NCBI GenBank assembly: GCA_963723765.1
Contig: CAVRSD010000002.1
Location: 186,001 to 250,000 of the forward strand
Origin: DATBAX01 sp963723765
Lineage (GTDB): Bacteria; Acidobacteriota; Terriglobia; Terriglobales; Acidobacteriaceae
DNA: 64,000 bases
Direction: 5' to 3'
Made by a program: the position numbers and the translations under genes. Below are positions 44,310 to 53,066 of this stretch, piece by piece. The number at the start of each line of letters is the position of its first letter. The stretch's first letter is position 1. The notes under the pieces were generated by a model, which had not been told where the DNA came from, ran no database searches, and worked only from the letters and a program-made list of their open reading frames with translations.

Positions 44310-46823
44310 TCACCCCACCGCCGGTCGCAGCTCCGCTTTCTTCGTCGTAATCGTCAACTTAACTGGGGGCAGATTCTGCCGGGGCCAGGGTTCGGTGTAA
44401 GCCTCGATCGTGATCGTCCCCGGAGTTCGGCTGGCTTGCACAATTACCTGCGCGAGTCCGTTGAACAGGCTGCGTTTGGGTTCCTTGTCGGATTCCTGGC
44501 AGTTGGGATCGCCGTTGCCCACGCCGAGCAGCGCGCCTTCGCCGGTGATTTTGAAGCTGATCATGTTGCCGGCCGTGGGCAGAGAGCGGCCTTCCTTGTC
44601 GAGAACCTCCACACGCAGAACGGCAATGTCCTCGCCGTTGGCGTCAATCTCGGTGCGGTCCGCCGTCAGCTTGATGGATTCCGGCTTGCCGGTGGTCTCG
44701 CGTTTTTCGGTGAGCACGACCTTCCCGCCTTTTCTGCCGCGCGCCTCGATCACTCCCGGCTCGTATTTCACCTTCCACTCGAGATGAGTCAGCGGCTGGA
44801 CTTTCTGGCTGCCCTGGCTTTTGCCATTCAGGAAAAGCTCGACTTCGTCCAGGTTCGAGTGCACCCAGACGGAGATGGGTTCGCCTTCGCGCTCGTCCCA
44901 GTTCCAGTGCGGAAACAAATGCAGCACCGGCTCGTCGCCCCACCAGGATTTGTAGTAATAAAAGTCGTCCTTGGGAAAGCCGCACATATCGACGATGCCG
45001 AACTGCGAGTTGATCGACGGCCAGCCGTAGGGCGTGGGTTCGCCGCGATAGTCGAAACCGGTCCAGGCAAATCCGCCGGCCAGCCACTCGCGCGCGGCGT
45101 AAAACTTCCACCACACCTCGGCGGTCTCAGACCAGTCAGTAATGTTCACGTCGTAAGCGCTGACCCAGTTGCGCAGCTTGTCGGTCGAGTAGATGCCGCG
45201 GGTGGCGACAGTGCTGGCCGTCTCTGATCCGATGGCTGGCTTTTTGGGGTGCGTTTTGCGCCATGGATCGATGTCCTTCAGGTTGTAGTTGAAGCCTTCG
45301 ACATCCAATGCATCAGAAAAAGCCGAGTTCCAGTTGCCATTCACCGCTGCCGTGCACAGCCGCGTGGGATCGAGCTCGTGAGTACGCTCGACCATCGCAG
45401 ACATCACCGGCTCGCCTTGCGGCGCACTCTGCAACACCCATTCTTCGTTGCCCATGGACCAAATAATGACGGACGGGCAGTTGCGATAACGCTTGACCAT
45501 CAGCTCCAGCTGCGCCAGACCCTCCGCGTTCGAGCTCATCAGACGGGTCTCGCACATCATCATCATGCCCATGCGGTCGCAGGCTTCCACCCACTCCGGT
45601 GTCGGCATGTTGTGCGAAGTGCGGACCGCATTCCCACCCATGTCTTTCAACACAGCCAGGCGATACCATTGCAGCCGGTCTGGCAGCGCTGCACCCACGC
45701 CGGCATGGTCATGATGGTTGCAGGTGCCCTTGATCTTGACCGACTTGCCGTTGAGGAAAAATCCCTTGTCGACGTCGAAGACGACGGTGCGCACACCGAA
45801 GCTCACACGCTCGGCGTCACGCGACTTGCCGTTGGATTCAACCGTAACAATTGCCGAGTAGAGATTCGGCGTTTCCGGCGACCACAGCACTGGGCCGGTG
45901 ACCTTTGCCATCGCAGTGAAGACCGCCGAGTTGTCCGCTGCGACCGATTGTGGCGCGGTCTCGGCTGTTGCCACCGTTTTGCCGGCGGCGTCGAGAATCT
46001 GCCAGCGCACGCGGCAACTCTCCGCCTGCTTGCCCTGGTTCTGTACTACGGTCCCAAGATTCAGCGCGGCGGCATTCCCCTTTACATCGGTGCGGACATA
46101 GCTTTCCCATTTGCCGAGATGCAGCGCGTCAGTCTTGGTAAGCCACACATGACGATAGATGCCCGCGCCTTCATAGAACCAGCCGTCGCCGAAGCTGGCA
46201 TCCATGCGTACTACCAGATAGTTCTTGCCGCCGTAGATCAGAAAGTCGGAGAGATCAAAACCGAATGGCGCGTAACCATTGTTATTGCGTCCGATAAAAT
46301 AGCCGTTCACAAACACCAGCGCATCGCGGAAAGCGCCGTCGAATTCCAGCGAGATGCGGCGTCCGCGGTCGCTCTCCGGAATGTCAAAGCTGCGCCGGTA
46401 CCAGCCGACGCTGGTCTCGGGATAGCGGCGACCAAGCGGCTTATAGCCGTGTCCTTGCAGCTCTTCGTCGTGGACAAACGGCAGCTCCACGGCCCAATCG
46501 TGAGGCAGGTTCAAGGCTCGCCATTTCGAGTCGTCGAACTTTGCCGTAGCGAACTTGAATTCGCCGGACTTGGCAAAGTCTCCCTGACCGTTGCCCAGGC
46601 CAAGGTCGCGGGCGGGATCGGATCCGTGGCCAAACTGAAACTTCCAGTCAAAATCAAAGAGCAGGTGTTCGCGCGGTGCCACCGCTGCCAGAGCTTCCGC
46701 AGAGGCTGCATTCGGGTAGCCCGCAAGCAGCGCATTCACGCGCGCAAATGCTGAGGGCACGACAGAAGAGGCAGACAACACCAGGCCAGAGCGAAGTAGA
46801 TCGCGACGGGTGAACTCGGACAT
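44310..46823 (-). CDS. Tat-exported glycoside hydrolase family 2 protein (beta-galactosidase type)
   Basis: 837 residues from the ATG at 46823. A twin-arginine signal (MSEFTRRDLLRSGLVLSASS) is followed by a sugar-binding jelly roll (about 55-235; FDGAFRDALVFVNGYFIGRN), an Ig-like domain (about 240-345), and the TIM barrel (about 350-640) with RTSHNMP, the acid/base Glu460 in WSMGNEEW and the likely nucleophile Glu534 in IGSETAST. C-terminal DUF4982/Ig-like domains follow (ISVWVHSNLDEVELFLNGKS; IAVLRVEVLDKEGRSLPTAG). It probably removes beta-linked galactose or a related sugar outside the cytoplasm. A longer frame to 47048 lacks support. Confidence 0.9.
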   Translation of the reverse strand: MSEFTRRDLLRSGLVLSASSVVPSAFARVNALLAGYPNAASAEALAAVAPREHLLFDFDWKFQFGHGSDPARDLGLGNGQGDFAKSGEFKFATAKFDDSKWRALNLPHDWAVELPFVHDEELQGHGYKPLGRRYPETSVGWYRRSFDIPESDRGRRISLEFDGAFRDALVFVNGYFIGRNNNGYAPFGFDLSDFLIYGGKNYLVVRMDASFGDGWFYEGAGIYRHVWLTKTDALHLGKWESYVRTDVKGNAAALNLGTVVQNQGKQAESCRVRWQILDAAGKTVATAETAPQSVAADNSAVFTAMAKVTGPVLWSPETPNLYSAIVTVESNGKSRDAERVSFGVRTVVFDVDKGFFLNGKSVKIKGTCNHHDHAGVGAALPDRLQWYRLAVLKDMGGNAVRTSHNMPTPEWVEACDRMGMMMMCETRLMSSNAEGLAQLELMVKRYRNCPSVIIWSMGNEEWVLQSAPQGEPVMSAMVERTHELDPTRLCTAAVNGNWNSAFSDALDVEGFNYNLKDIDPWRKTHPKKPAIGSETASTVATRGIYSTDKLRNWVSAYDVNITDWSETAEVWWKFYAAREWLAGGFAWTGFDYRGEPTPYGWPSINSQFGIVDMCGFPKDDFYYYKSWWGDEPVLHLFPHWNWDEREGEPISVWVHSNLDEVELFLNGKSQGSQKVQPLTHLEWKVKYEPGVIEARGRKGGKVVLTEKRETTGKPESIKLTADRTEIDANGEDIAVLRVEVLDKEGRSLPTAGNMISFKITGEGALLGVGNGDPNCQESDKEPKRSLFNGLAQVIVQASRTPGTITIEAYTEPWPRQNLPPVKLTITTKKAELRPAVG

Positions 46824-46935
46824 TAGAACCTCACGGATGGGATTGCAACATTCGGCTACAAGATTCTCAAGGCAACGCACAACTATATAAGACAACCAGC
46901 GCGATGGGCACGTTTTCTGTAGAGGCTTCCCATGA

Positions 46936-47250
46936 TCATTGTGCTGCCGTCGATGTGGGCAGTTCAACGTCCGGCGAGGGTAGGAGAAAAGCCTGAACGC
47001 GACTGCCGCATCTGTAAAAAACCCATCCAGCCCCCGCGAAAAGCACAATTCGCAGCAGCGTCACGCTCAGTTCACTCAAAGAATATTTGAAGCCGTAAAC
47101 CGGACCAGTCAGGACGCTTGCGTTATGCAGGTAACGGAATACGCTTATCAGCCGGGTCGGTAGATACATTGCATCTGACACCACCCAGCAAGAGAAATAG
47201 ACAGCCAGCACCCGGCTGGCAATGATTACGGCATCTTTCCGAGAGATCAT
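46936..47250 (-). CDS. Small membrane protein, unknown function
   Basis: 104 residues with two or three membrane helices (VIIASRVLAVYFSCWVVSDAMYLP, LSELSVTLLRIVLFAGAGWVFYRCG). Begins MISRKDAVIIASRVLA. The near-perfect GGAGGAAAA before the ATG at 47250 shows it is translated. No catalytic motif is seen and no family recognised. It lies downstream of the ftsZ terminator and is the same strand as the glycosidase. Confidence 0.7.
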   Translation of the reverse strand: MISRKDAVIIASRVLAVYFSCWVVSDAMYLPTRLISVFRYLHNASVLTGPVYGFKYSLSELSVTLLRIVLFAGAGWVFYRCGSRVQAFLLPSPDVELPTSTAAQ

Positions 47251-47263
47251 TTTTCCTCCACAA

Positions 47264-47293
47264 AGAAAAAACGGGAGCCACTTTCGGCTCCCG
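47264..47293 (-). terminator. Rho-independent terminator after ftsZ
   Basis: On the minus strand GGGAGCC, loop GAAAGT, GGCTCCC, then GTTTTTTC. It closes the division/cell-wall transcription unit 25 bases after the ftsZ stop. Confidence 0.93.
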
Positions 47294-47317
47294 AGTGTAA
47301 ATCATTCAAGCTCTCTT

Positions 47318-48619
47318 CTACATAGTCTCGTTTCTCTTACGCAGGAAGGCAGGAACATCAAGATCGGCCTGCTCGAAGTTGGCGATCATGGCATCACGCA
47401 TGGAGGCGTCCCGCATGGAATCGAGCGAGTGCACCGGCGACGGCGGTGCTGTCTCGTACACCGGAGTCATTTCCTCCATTACCATGGGCGGCGGAGGTGG
47501 CTCGGGATCGGACTCGGGTTCATTCCTGCGGAAAAATTCGTCGTCTTGCGAGCTGGTCTCCCGCGAGAAAGTCGCCCGGGAAACCGATTCTCGCGAGACT
47601 ACGAAGCCCGAGCCGATTTCCGAGCGGCGTCCGTGGGAATAGTCTGAGTCCCTGAATCCGGTGGCGATGACGGTGATCTTCACTGAGTCCTTCATCTTTT
47701 CGTCAAGGACGGCGCCGAAAATAATGTTGGCATCGTCGTCGGCTGCGCTTTGAATGATGCTGCAAGCTTCCTGCACCTCGGCCAGCTTGAGCGAGGCCGA
47801 ACCGGTGATGTTGATCAGAATGCCGCGCGCGCCGTCGATGGCTCCGGCTTCGAGCAGCGGAGAAGCAATGGCTTTTTGCGCCGCTTCAATTGCACGCCGC
47901 GCCCCATTGGCGGTCGCCGTGCCCATGACGGCGTATCCCATGTGCGCCATGATCGCTTTCACGTCGGCGAAATCGCGGTTGATGATGCCGGGAATGGTGA
48001 TGATGTCGGAAATTCCCTGCACGCCCTGGCGAAGAATGTCATCGGCCACGCGGAAAGATTCGAAGAAGCCCGCGTCCTGGGCCACGCCGAGCAGCTTCTC
48101 GTTGGGAATCACGATGGTGGTGTCGACCGATTCCATCAACTCGGAAACGCCGCGCTCCGCCTGCTGCATGCGGCGCTTGCCTTCAAAGGCAAATGGCTTG
48201 GTCACGACCGCGACGGTAAGCGCGCCCATTTCGCTGGCCAGCGACGCAATGATCGGCGCCGCTCCGGTTCCGGTGCCTCCGCCGAGTCCGGTGGTGACGA
48301 AAACCATGTCAGCGCCTTCCAGGGCCTCGATGATTTTGTCGGAGTCTTCGAGCGCGGCTTTGCGTCCGACTTCCGGGTTCGCGCCCGCGCCCAGGCCATT
48401 GGTCAGCTTGACGCCGAGCTGAAGTTTCACCGGCGCACGCGACATGCGCAACGCCTGCAGATCGGTGTTGGCGACCACGAATTCGATGCCCTCCATGCCG
48501 GCATCGATCATGCGGTTGACTGCGTTGCCTCCCCCGCCGCCCACCCCGATGACCTTGATCTTGGCGTCGTTGCGGGTATCTTCGTTAAAGCTGATGCGAA
48601 TGTCCGTGTCTTTTTTCAT
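47318..48619 (-). CDS. ftsZ: Cell division protein FtsZ
   Basis: 433 residues, a tubulin-like GTPase that forms the Z ring. Tubulin signature GGGTGTG at 113-119, N-terminal nucleotide loop VIGVGGGGGNAVN, and the T7 loop GIINRDFADVKAIM with the catalytic Asp. A variable acidic/proline linker (about 320-415) leads to the conserved C-terminal peptide DVPAFLRKRNETM that binds FtsA. The ATG at 48619 is chosen over a GTG at 48628 because GAGGTGG is six bases before it. It is the last dcw gene, 54 bases after ftsA. Confidence 0.97.
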   Translation of the reverse strand: MKKDTDIRISFNEDTRNDAKIKVIGVGGGGGNAVNRMIDAGMEGIEFVVANTDLQALRMSRAPVKLQLGVKLTNGLGAGANPEVGRKAALEDSDKIIEALEGADMVFVTTGLGGGTGTGAAPIIASLASEMGALTVAVVTKPFAFEGKRRMQQAERGVSELMESVDTTIVIPNEKLLGVAQDAGFFESFRVADDILRQGVQGISDIITIPGIINRDFADVKAIMAHMGYAVMGTATANGARRAIEAAQKAIASPLLEAGAIDGARGILINITGSASLKLAEVQEACSIIQSAADDDANIIFGAVLDEKMKDSVKITVIATGFRDSDYSHGRRSEIGSGFVVSRESVSRATFSRETSSQDDEFFRRNEPESDPEPPPPPMVMEEMTPVYETAPPSPVHSLDSMRDASMRDAMIANFEQADLDVPAFLRKRNETM

Positions 48620-48673
48620 ATACGCCACCTCTTGAATTTGCTTGCCTCGAAATTTGCTGCCGATCTCTTCCCT

Positions 48674-49891
48674 CTAGGCCCCTTTTCCAAACAAAGCCAT
48701 CAACTTCGAACTCCAGCGGTCATCCTGAATGCCGCGGGCAGTGCGGGCGCGATGTCCGTAGAACGCCATGCCCAGGACGGTCGCATACTCCGGTTCGGCC
48801 AATGTCGACGGCATCTTGGCCAGCGCCGCCGGCCAGGAGAGCCGCACCGGCCGCCGCAGCACGGATTCCGCGATATCCAAAATCCCCGGCAGACGCGAAG
48901 CGCCGCCACTCAACACGATCCCTCCCACGCAGAGATCCAGCATTCCGGTGTGACGCAAATTGTCACGCAGCATTTCGAAAAGCTCGCGGGCCCGCGGCTC
49001 CAGAATTTCTCCCACCATGCGCTGTGAGATCAGTCGTGAAGGACGGTCGCCCACTGACGGAACCTCCACTTCATTCCCATCGGGGATGAGCGTGACGATC
49101 GCGTTGCCATAGAGCCTCTTGATCTTTTCCGCCTCAGCCACCGGCGTACACAAGCCCACGGAAAGATCGCTGGTAAAGTGATCGCCGCCAATGGGAATGA
49201 CCGCAGTGTGCGCCACTGCACCTTCCTGAAAAACGATCAGGCCACTTGATCCAGCACCGAGGTCCATGAGGCAAACGCCAAGTTCGCGCTCGTCGTTGCG
49301 AAGTACGGCATCGGCGCAAGCCAGCGGTTCAAACACGGTATCGTCGACGTGCACTCCAGCGCGATTCACTGCGGTCACGACGTTCTGCGTGGAGCTCGCC
49401 GCCGCCGTCACCATGTGGACGCGCACTTCCAGCCGCGATGCCATCATGCCCAGCGGATCGTGCACACATGTGTGCTCGTCGAGAATGAATTCCTGCGGCA
49501 GAAGATGCAGGATTTCACGATCGCCGGGCAGAGGAATAGCGCGGGCTTTGTCGACCGCAAGACGAATCTCATCGCGCGCAATCTCGCGCGCTCGGGTACC
49601 GAAGTTGAGCCCGCCATGGCTGTTTATACCGCGCACATGCGAACCAGCTACGCCTAAAAGCGCATGCTCAATGGGTACGCCGGCGGCATCTTCGGCCTGC
49701 TCCACCGCTTTCTGAATCGAGGCGACGGCTTTGTCCAAATCAACAATGACGCCCTTGCGCGAGCCCCGCGACTCCGCGATTCCGTGACCGCGATAGCGAA
49801 GGCCGCTCTCGGTGATCTCCGCCACCAGCACACAAGTCTTGGCGCTGCCTACATCGATCGCGGTCATTAAATGCTCGTACTGCTTCGCCAT
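48674..49891 (-). CDS. ftsA: Cell division protein FtsA
   Basis: 405 residues, actin-fold protein that ties FtsZ to the membrane. Phosphate-1 loop MTAIDVGSAKTCVLVAEI; the SHS2/1C domain in GVAGSHVRGINSHGGLNF; phosphate-2 VCLMDLGAGSSGLIVF; adenosine motif GIVLSGGASRLPGI. The C-terminal SKLMALFGKGA is the amphipathic membrane-targeting helix. Two bases after ftsQ and 54 before ftsZ, so the three form one unit. Confidence 0.96.
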   Translation of the reverse strand: MAKQYEHLMTAIDVGSAKTCVLVAEITESGLRYRGHGIAESRGSRKGVIVDLDKAVASIQKAVEQAEDAAGVPIEHALLGVAGSHVRGINSHGGLNFGTRAREIARDEIRLAVDKARAIPLPGDREILHLLPQEFILDEHTCVHDPLGMMASRLEVRVHMVTAAASSTQNVVTAVNRAGVHVDDTVFEPLACADAVLRNDERELGVCLMDLGAGSSGLIVFQEGAVAHTAVIPIGGDHFTSDLSVGLCTPVAEAEKIKRLYGNAIVTLIPDGNEVEVPSVGDRPSRLISQRMVGEILEPRARELFEMLRDNLRHTGMLDLCVGGIVLSGGASRLPGILDIAESVLRRPVRLSWPAALAKMPSTLAEPEYATVLGMAFYGHRARTARGIQDDRWSSKLMALFGKGA

Positions 49892-49893
49892 GC

Positions 49894-51294
49894 CTATGGA
49901 TTCTCCTGGCTCTTCGCAATCGCGGGACTTGGTTTCTTCTTCGACGGATCACTGACCAGCTGCGCCGACGCGATTGCATTTGTCTTCACTGCTGGTTTCT
50001 GCACCGGAGTCGCAGCAGGCTTCGTCACCGGCTTTCGGACCGACGCAGCAACTGTTTTCGAACGGGCTTTCTTCGCCGACGGCTTTCCGTGCGCCGTTCT
50101 TACAACTTTCTTCTTTGGAGCGGCTTTATTCGTGGCCAACTTGTTCGCTGCGGGTTTGTTGGCCAAAGGTTTGCCCGGCCCAGGCTGTTTTACGACCGGT
50201 TTGTCAGTGACAAGCTTGACCGGGGCCTTTGCCGCCGGAATCGTGATGGGCACATTACTCGGCGCCCTCATGGGAAGAGTTTCGCGAGTGATCAACGCCG
50301 CCTTTTTCACTCCGGCGGACATCGCGGCCTTGGCCGCGTACGGCGACATCGAGGCCGGCTTCCTCGTCTGCGGCATGTCCGGATTCACAACGATCTGATG
50401 GTCATAACGCAGATCCACTGAATCCAGCTTGGTGAATTGTTGCCGCCACTCCCGCACATGGCCAACGTATATTTTGTAGCGCTCGAGATAGTCAGAAGAT
50501 CCGAGATTGACCAGCACTTCGCCGTCCGGATCATTGGCGAGCACCTTCACATTGTCTGTATCGGAGATATCCACTTCGCTGAGCGCCTGCGAATAATGCC
50601 CACCATCGGCGTCCAGTTGACTTACCAGATCGTTGTAAATCTTCATGCGCGGAGCGCGCGTTGATAGCGGCTCATTGGGATTCATTCCCAGAATCACTGG
50701 AAAAGAATATTTTTTCTTGCTGGCGGGCAGGTCCATGAGCGTACCCGCGGAGTCCATCAACAAAATCTTCGATCCTACTCGCGCAAATGCCACCGGAGTA
50801 CGTTCCTGAATCTCAATGCGCAGATGGTTGGGCACGAACCGCATCACACTCGCCGACTCAACCCAGGGAATTTGCTCCAACTGCTTCTGCTGCTGCGCCA
50901 GAGGTATGAAGAAAATGTTGCGCCCAATGTCAGCGCCCATGACTTCCATGATTTGCGAACGGGTGACGTTCTGCAGACCGGCAACTTCGATGTCATCACT
51001 GGAAGCCACACGAAAACGCCAGGAATGTTCTCCGTAGTCATACAACACGGCAGTTGCGACGCCACACAGAACCAGGGCCGTCAATGCGATTGCGCCCCAA
51101 ATCAGGCGGGTGGCAGTTTTTTTCGGAAGAGTGCTGCGGCGGGCCGAGACACGTTTCTGTCCACGCAGGAAGGGAGCTTCCTCATCCGCATCCAGATCAA
51201 GCAGGCGCGCGTCGTCTACTTCTTCGCGCACTGGTTCATCTGGCGGCGGATACAACTCTTCCTGCGAGATGGTGGAACCGGATTTCCGTGCCAT
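49894..51294 (-). CDS. ftsQ: Cell division protein FtsQ/DivIB with long basic C-terminal tail
   Basis: 466 residues. An acidic N-terminal cytoplasmic part (1-60), one membrane helix (RLIWGAIALTALVLCGVATAV, about 63-84), a POTRA domain (about 98-167; DDIEVAGLQNVTRSQIMEVMG), and a beta domain (about 170-305; DSVDLRYDHQIVVNP). Residues about 310-466 are an extra low-complexity Lys/Ala/Pro/Val tail (KPLANKPAANKLATNKAAPKK and similar). Typical FtsQ is about 270-300 residues, so the tail is unusual. The protein recruits FtsL/FtsB/FtsW/FtsI. The start ATG follows a TTG at 51297. Confidence 0.9.
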   Translation of the reverse strand: MARKSGSTISQEELYPPPDEPVREEVDDARLLDLDADEEAPFLRGQKRVSARRSTLPKKTATRLIWGAIALTALVLCGVATAVLYDYGEHSWRFRVASSDDIEVAGLQNVTRSQIMEVMGADIGRNIFFIPLAQQQKQLEQIPWVESASVMRFVPNHLRIEIQERTPVAFARVGSKILLMDSAGTLMDLPASKKKYSFPVILGMNPNEPLSTRAPRMKIYNDLVSQLDADGGHYSQALSEVDISDTDNVKVLANDPDGEVLVNLGSSDYLERYKIYVGHVREWRQQFTKLDSVDLRYDHQIVVNPDMPQTRKPASMSPYAAKAAMSAGVKKAALITRETLPMRAPSNVPITIPAAKAPVKLVTDKPVVKQPGPGKPLANKPAANKLATNKAAPKKKVVRTAHGKPSAKKARSKTVAASVRKPVTKPAATPVQKPAVKTNAIASAQLVSDPSKKKPSPAIAKSQENP

Positions 51295-51459
51295 CAAACC
51301 AGGTCAGTTGTCGTGGTGAATCGAGAGCCAGATAAATATAAATGCTTTTTCCTGGTTGAGATAGAGATAATTTGGTTCGTTTTGCACAGGAGTACATCCG
51401 GGAACACTGGATCACCCAAATCTTGGAATATTCCTGGTGGGGCTGGTTCGAAGTACCAG

Positions 51460-51885
51460 CTAAATCGTATCGTCGCTCGGAATCGTCAGCTGTCGTTTCA
51501 AAATCTTAATTTGGATATTCCGCCGTTCGAGGATCACGTCGCGTTGCATCTGATCCAGGTTCATCCCCCGGGTTCTTTCCGCTTGCGTCCTGGCCACTTC
51601 CGCCTGACGCCGTGCCATTTCAATTTGTGCACAGGCCAGTTTCATCTGGGTCTTGATCACGGCGTTCCGCCCACGCTCAATTCCCCGTTGTCCTCGGCTG
51701 TAAGCCCGTTCGGTCAAATCCTCAAACTGGGTCTCTCCTTCAGCTGCAGACACGCCGTTGAGCATGCCTTCGACTTGAGCCGACAGACAGTCAACCCAGC
51801 CTATATGCTTTTTTATCAGTGAGTTACCCAGGCCGAAAGTAAGGACAACCACCGCTACCAGATACACGCTTTTTTCTGAAGCCAT
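51460..51885 (-). CDS. Membrane-anchored coiled-coil protein, unknown function
   Basis: 141 residues. One N-terminal helix (SVYLVAVVVLTFGLGNSLI), then a basic, Gln/Arg-rich helical region (about 60-135; AYSRGQRGIERGRNAVIKTQM, QIEMARRQAEVARTQAERTRG). The AAGGAG site before the ATG at 51885 supports translation. It lies inside the dcw cluster between a plus-strand gene and ftsQ, 165 bases upstream of the latter. A role in division cannot be read from sequence; no family recognised. Confidence 0.65.
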   Translation of the reverse strand: MASEKSVYLVAVVVLTFGLGNSLIKKHIGWVDCLSAQVEGMLNGVSAAEGETQFEDLTERAYSRGQRGIERGRNAVIKTQMKLACAQIEMARRQAEVARTQAERTRGMNLDQMQRDVILERRNIQIKILKRQLTIPSDDTI

Positions 51886-52034
51886 GCCGCCGCTCCTTGT
51901 CGTGGTTTGGGGAGTTAGACGACACAGATGTTATTTCGTTATCGGATTAACAAATTTCCGTCTTTTAAATATTCACTGTTTTTCCTGGCTAGGTTTCCGG
52001 GGTTGCATAATAGCAGTTCGCCCATTGCAACCCG

Positions 52035-52706
52035 ATGACAATATCCCTCGCCAAATCGTTCCGCGCCACGCTCGAGCGTGACGGTACAAATTTGAGATGG
52101 ATCATCATCCAGGTTCCGCTGGACGTCGCAAAAATCTGGGGCTCACGCGGCATGCTCAAGGTAAAGGGAGAAATCAACGGATTTGGTTTTCGCACTTCTC
52201 TCTTCCCCACCGGTAAGGGCAGTCATATCCTGCTTATTAATAAACGAATGCAGGCTGGCGCCAAGGCTGTCCTGGGAAGCACGGCACAATTCCGCCTCGA
52301 ACCCGACACTGAAGAACGAACTGTCACCGTTCCAGCCGAGCTAAAACGAATTCTCGCTGAGGACCGTTCCTTCCGCCGCTGGTTCGATAAGTTGAATTAT
52401 TCCACTCAGAAATACGTTGCGGATTGGATTACCAACGTGAAAAGTGCCGAAGCCCGTGTGCGGCGCGCCGAACAGGTCGCCGAACAACTGCTGTCCACGA
52501 TGGAGGCCGAGGAAGAGCTGCCGCCAGTACTGCAACGGGCATTCGCGCCCGGCTCCCTGGCCCGCAAAGGATGGGATCTCATGTCGCAAACTCAGCGCCG
52601 CGGACATTTGCTCGCCATTTTTTACTACCGGACACCTGAGGCGCGTGAGCGGCGGATTGAAAAAGTGCTGGAAAACGCCGAGGAGATCGCGAGAAGAAGG
52701 AGATAG
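52035..52706 (+). CDS. DUF1905 / YdeI-OmpD-associated family protein
   Basis: 223 residues. The N-terminal DUF1905 part (about 1-85) reads FRATLERDGTNLRWIIIQVPLDVAKIWG and GFGFRTSLFPTGKGSHILLINKRM. The C-terminal YdeI-like helical part has LAEDRSFRRWFDKLNYSTQKYVADWITNVKSAEARVRRAEQV. Function unknown in general. It is the only plus-strand gene inside the dcw cluster and is transcribed against it. The two 3'-ends it shares with the next minus-strand gene are 21 bases apart. Confidence 0.85.
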   Translation: MTISLAKSFRATLERDGTNLRWIIIQVPLDVAKIWGSRGMLKVKGEINGFGFRTSLFPTGKGSHILLINKRMQAGAKAVLGSTAQFRLEPDTEERTVTVPAELKRILAEDRSFRRWFDKLNYSTQKYVADWITNVKSAEARVRRAEQVAEQLLSTMEAEEELPPVLQRAFAPGSLARKGWDLMSQTQRRGHLLAIFYYRTPEARERRIEKVLENAEEIARRRR

Positions 52707-52727
52707 CATCCTCGTGTCGTCTTCGCG

Positions 52728-53066
52728 TTAGACAGGCAAATTCGACAATAGTTTCTTCGGCGCTTTTCTGCGCCACGCCATCCGCAACGCATCTTTCAAT
52801 ACGTCTGGTTGCACCTTCGTCAAACTTACCCGCGTAGAACCCTTTCGGCCCCATCCCCCAGGAACCGGCGAAAAGATCTTCGGCTCATCTTCGACCATCC
52901 CAGCCTGCTGCTCGGGCGTTAGCAGCAGCACGCCGTATCCTTCAGACGCGAGTGCGAGGGTCGCGAAGATTTTTCCGCCTACCCGGAAGTCGGCATGCCC
53001 GAAATGCGCGCCTTCCACTGCCTCCGGTAGGGCCAGAGCAATCTTTCGGAATCCGGCTGCGGTCAT
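52728..53066 (-). CDS. MmcQ/YjbR family small protein
   Basis: 112 residues with the YjbR fold: FRKIALALPEAVEGAHFGHADFRVGGKIFATL, then LTPEQQAGMVEDEP and WGRKGSTRVSLTKVQPDVLKDALRMAW. The fold resembles DNA-binding CyaY-like domains, but no function is established. Its ATG overlaps the stop of the YCF48-like gene as ATGA, so the two are probably translated together. Confidence 0.88.
   Translation of the reverse strand: MTAAGFRKIALALPEAVEGAHFGHADFRVGGKIFATLALASEGYGVLLLTPEQQAGMVEDEPKIFSPVPGGWGRKGSTRVSLTKVQPDVLKDALRMAWRRKAPKKLLSNLPV

Noticed and set aside
45249..46754. A 501-codon plus-strand open frame opposite the GH2 glycosidase
   Set aside because: The composition (His/Arg/Gln-rich) is that of an antisense frame and the opposite strand encodes a complete glycosidase.
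47750..49027. A 425-codon plus-strand open frame opposite ftsZ and ftsA
   Set aside because: It spans two real genes and their gap on the other strand and shows no domain.
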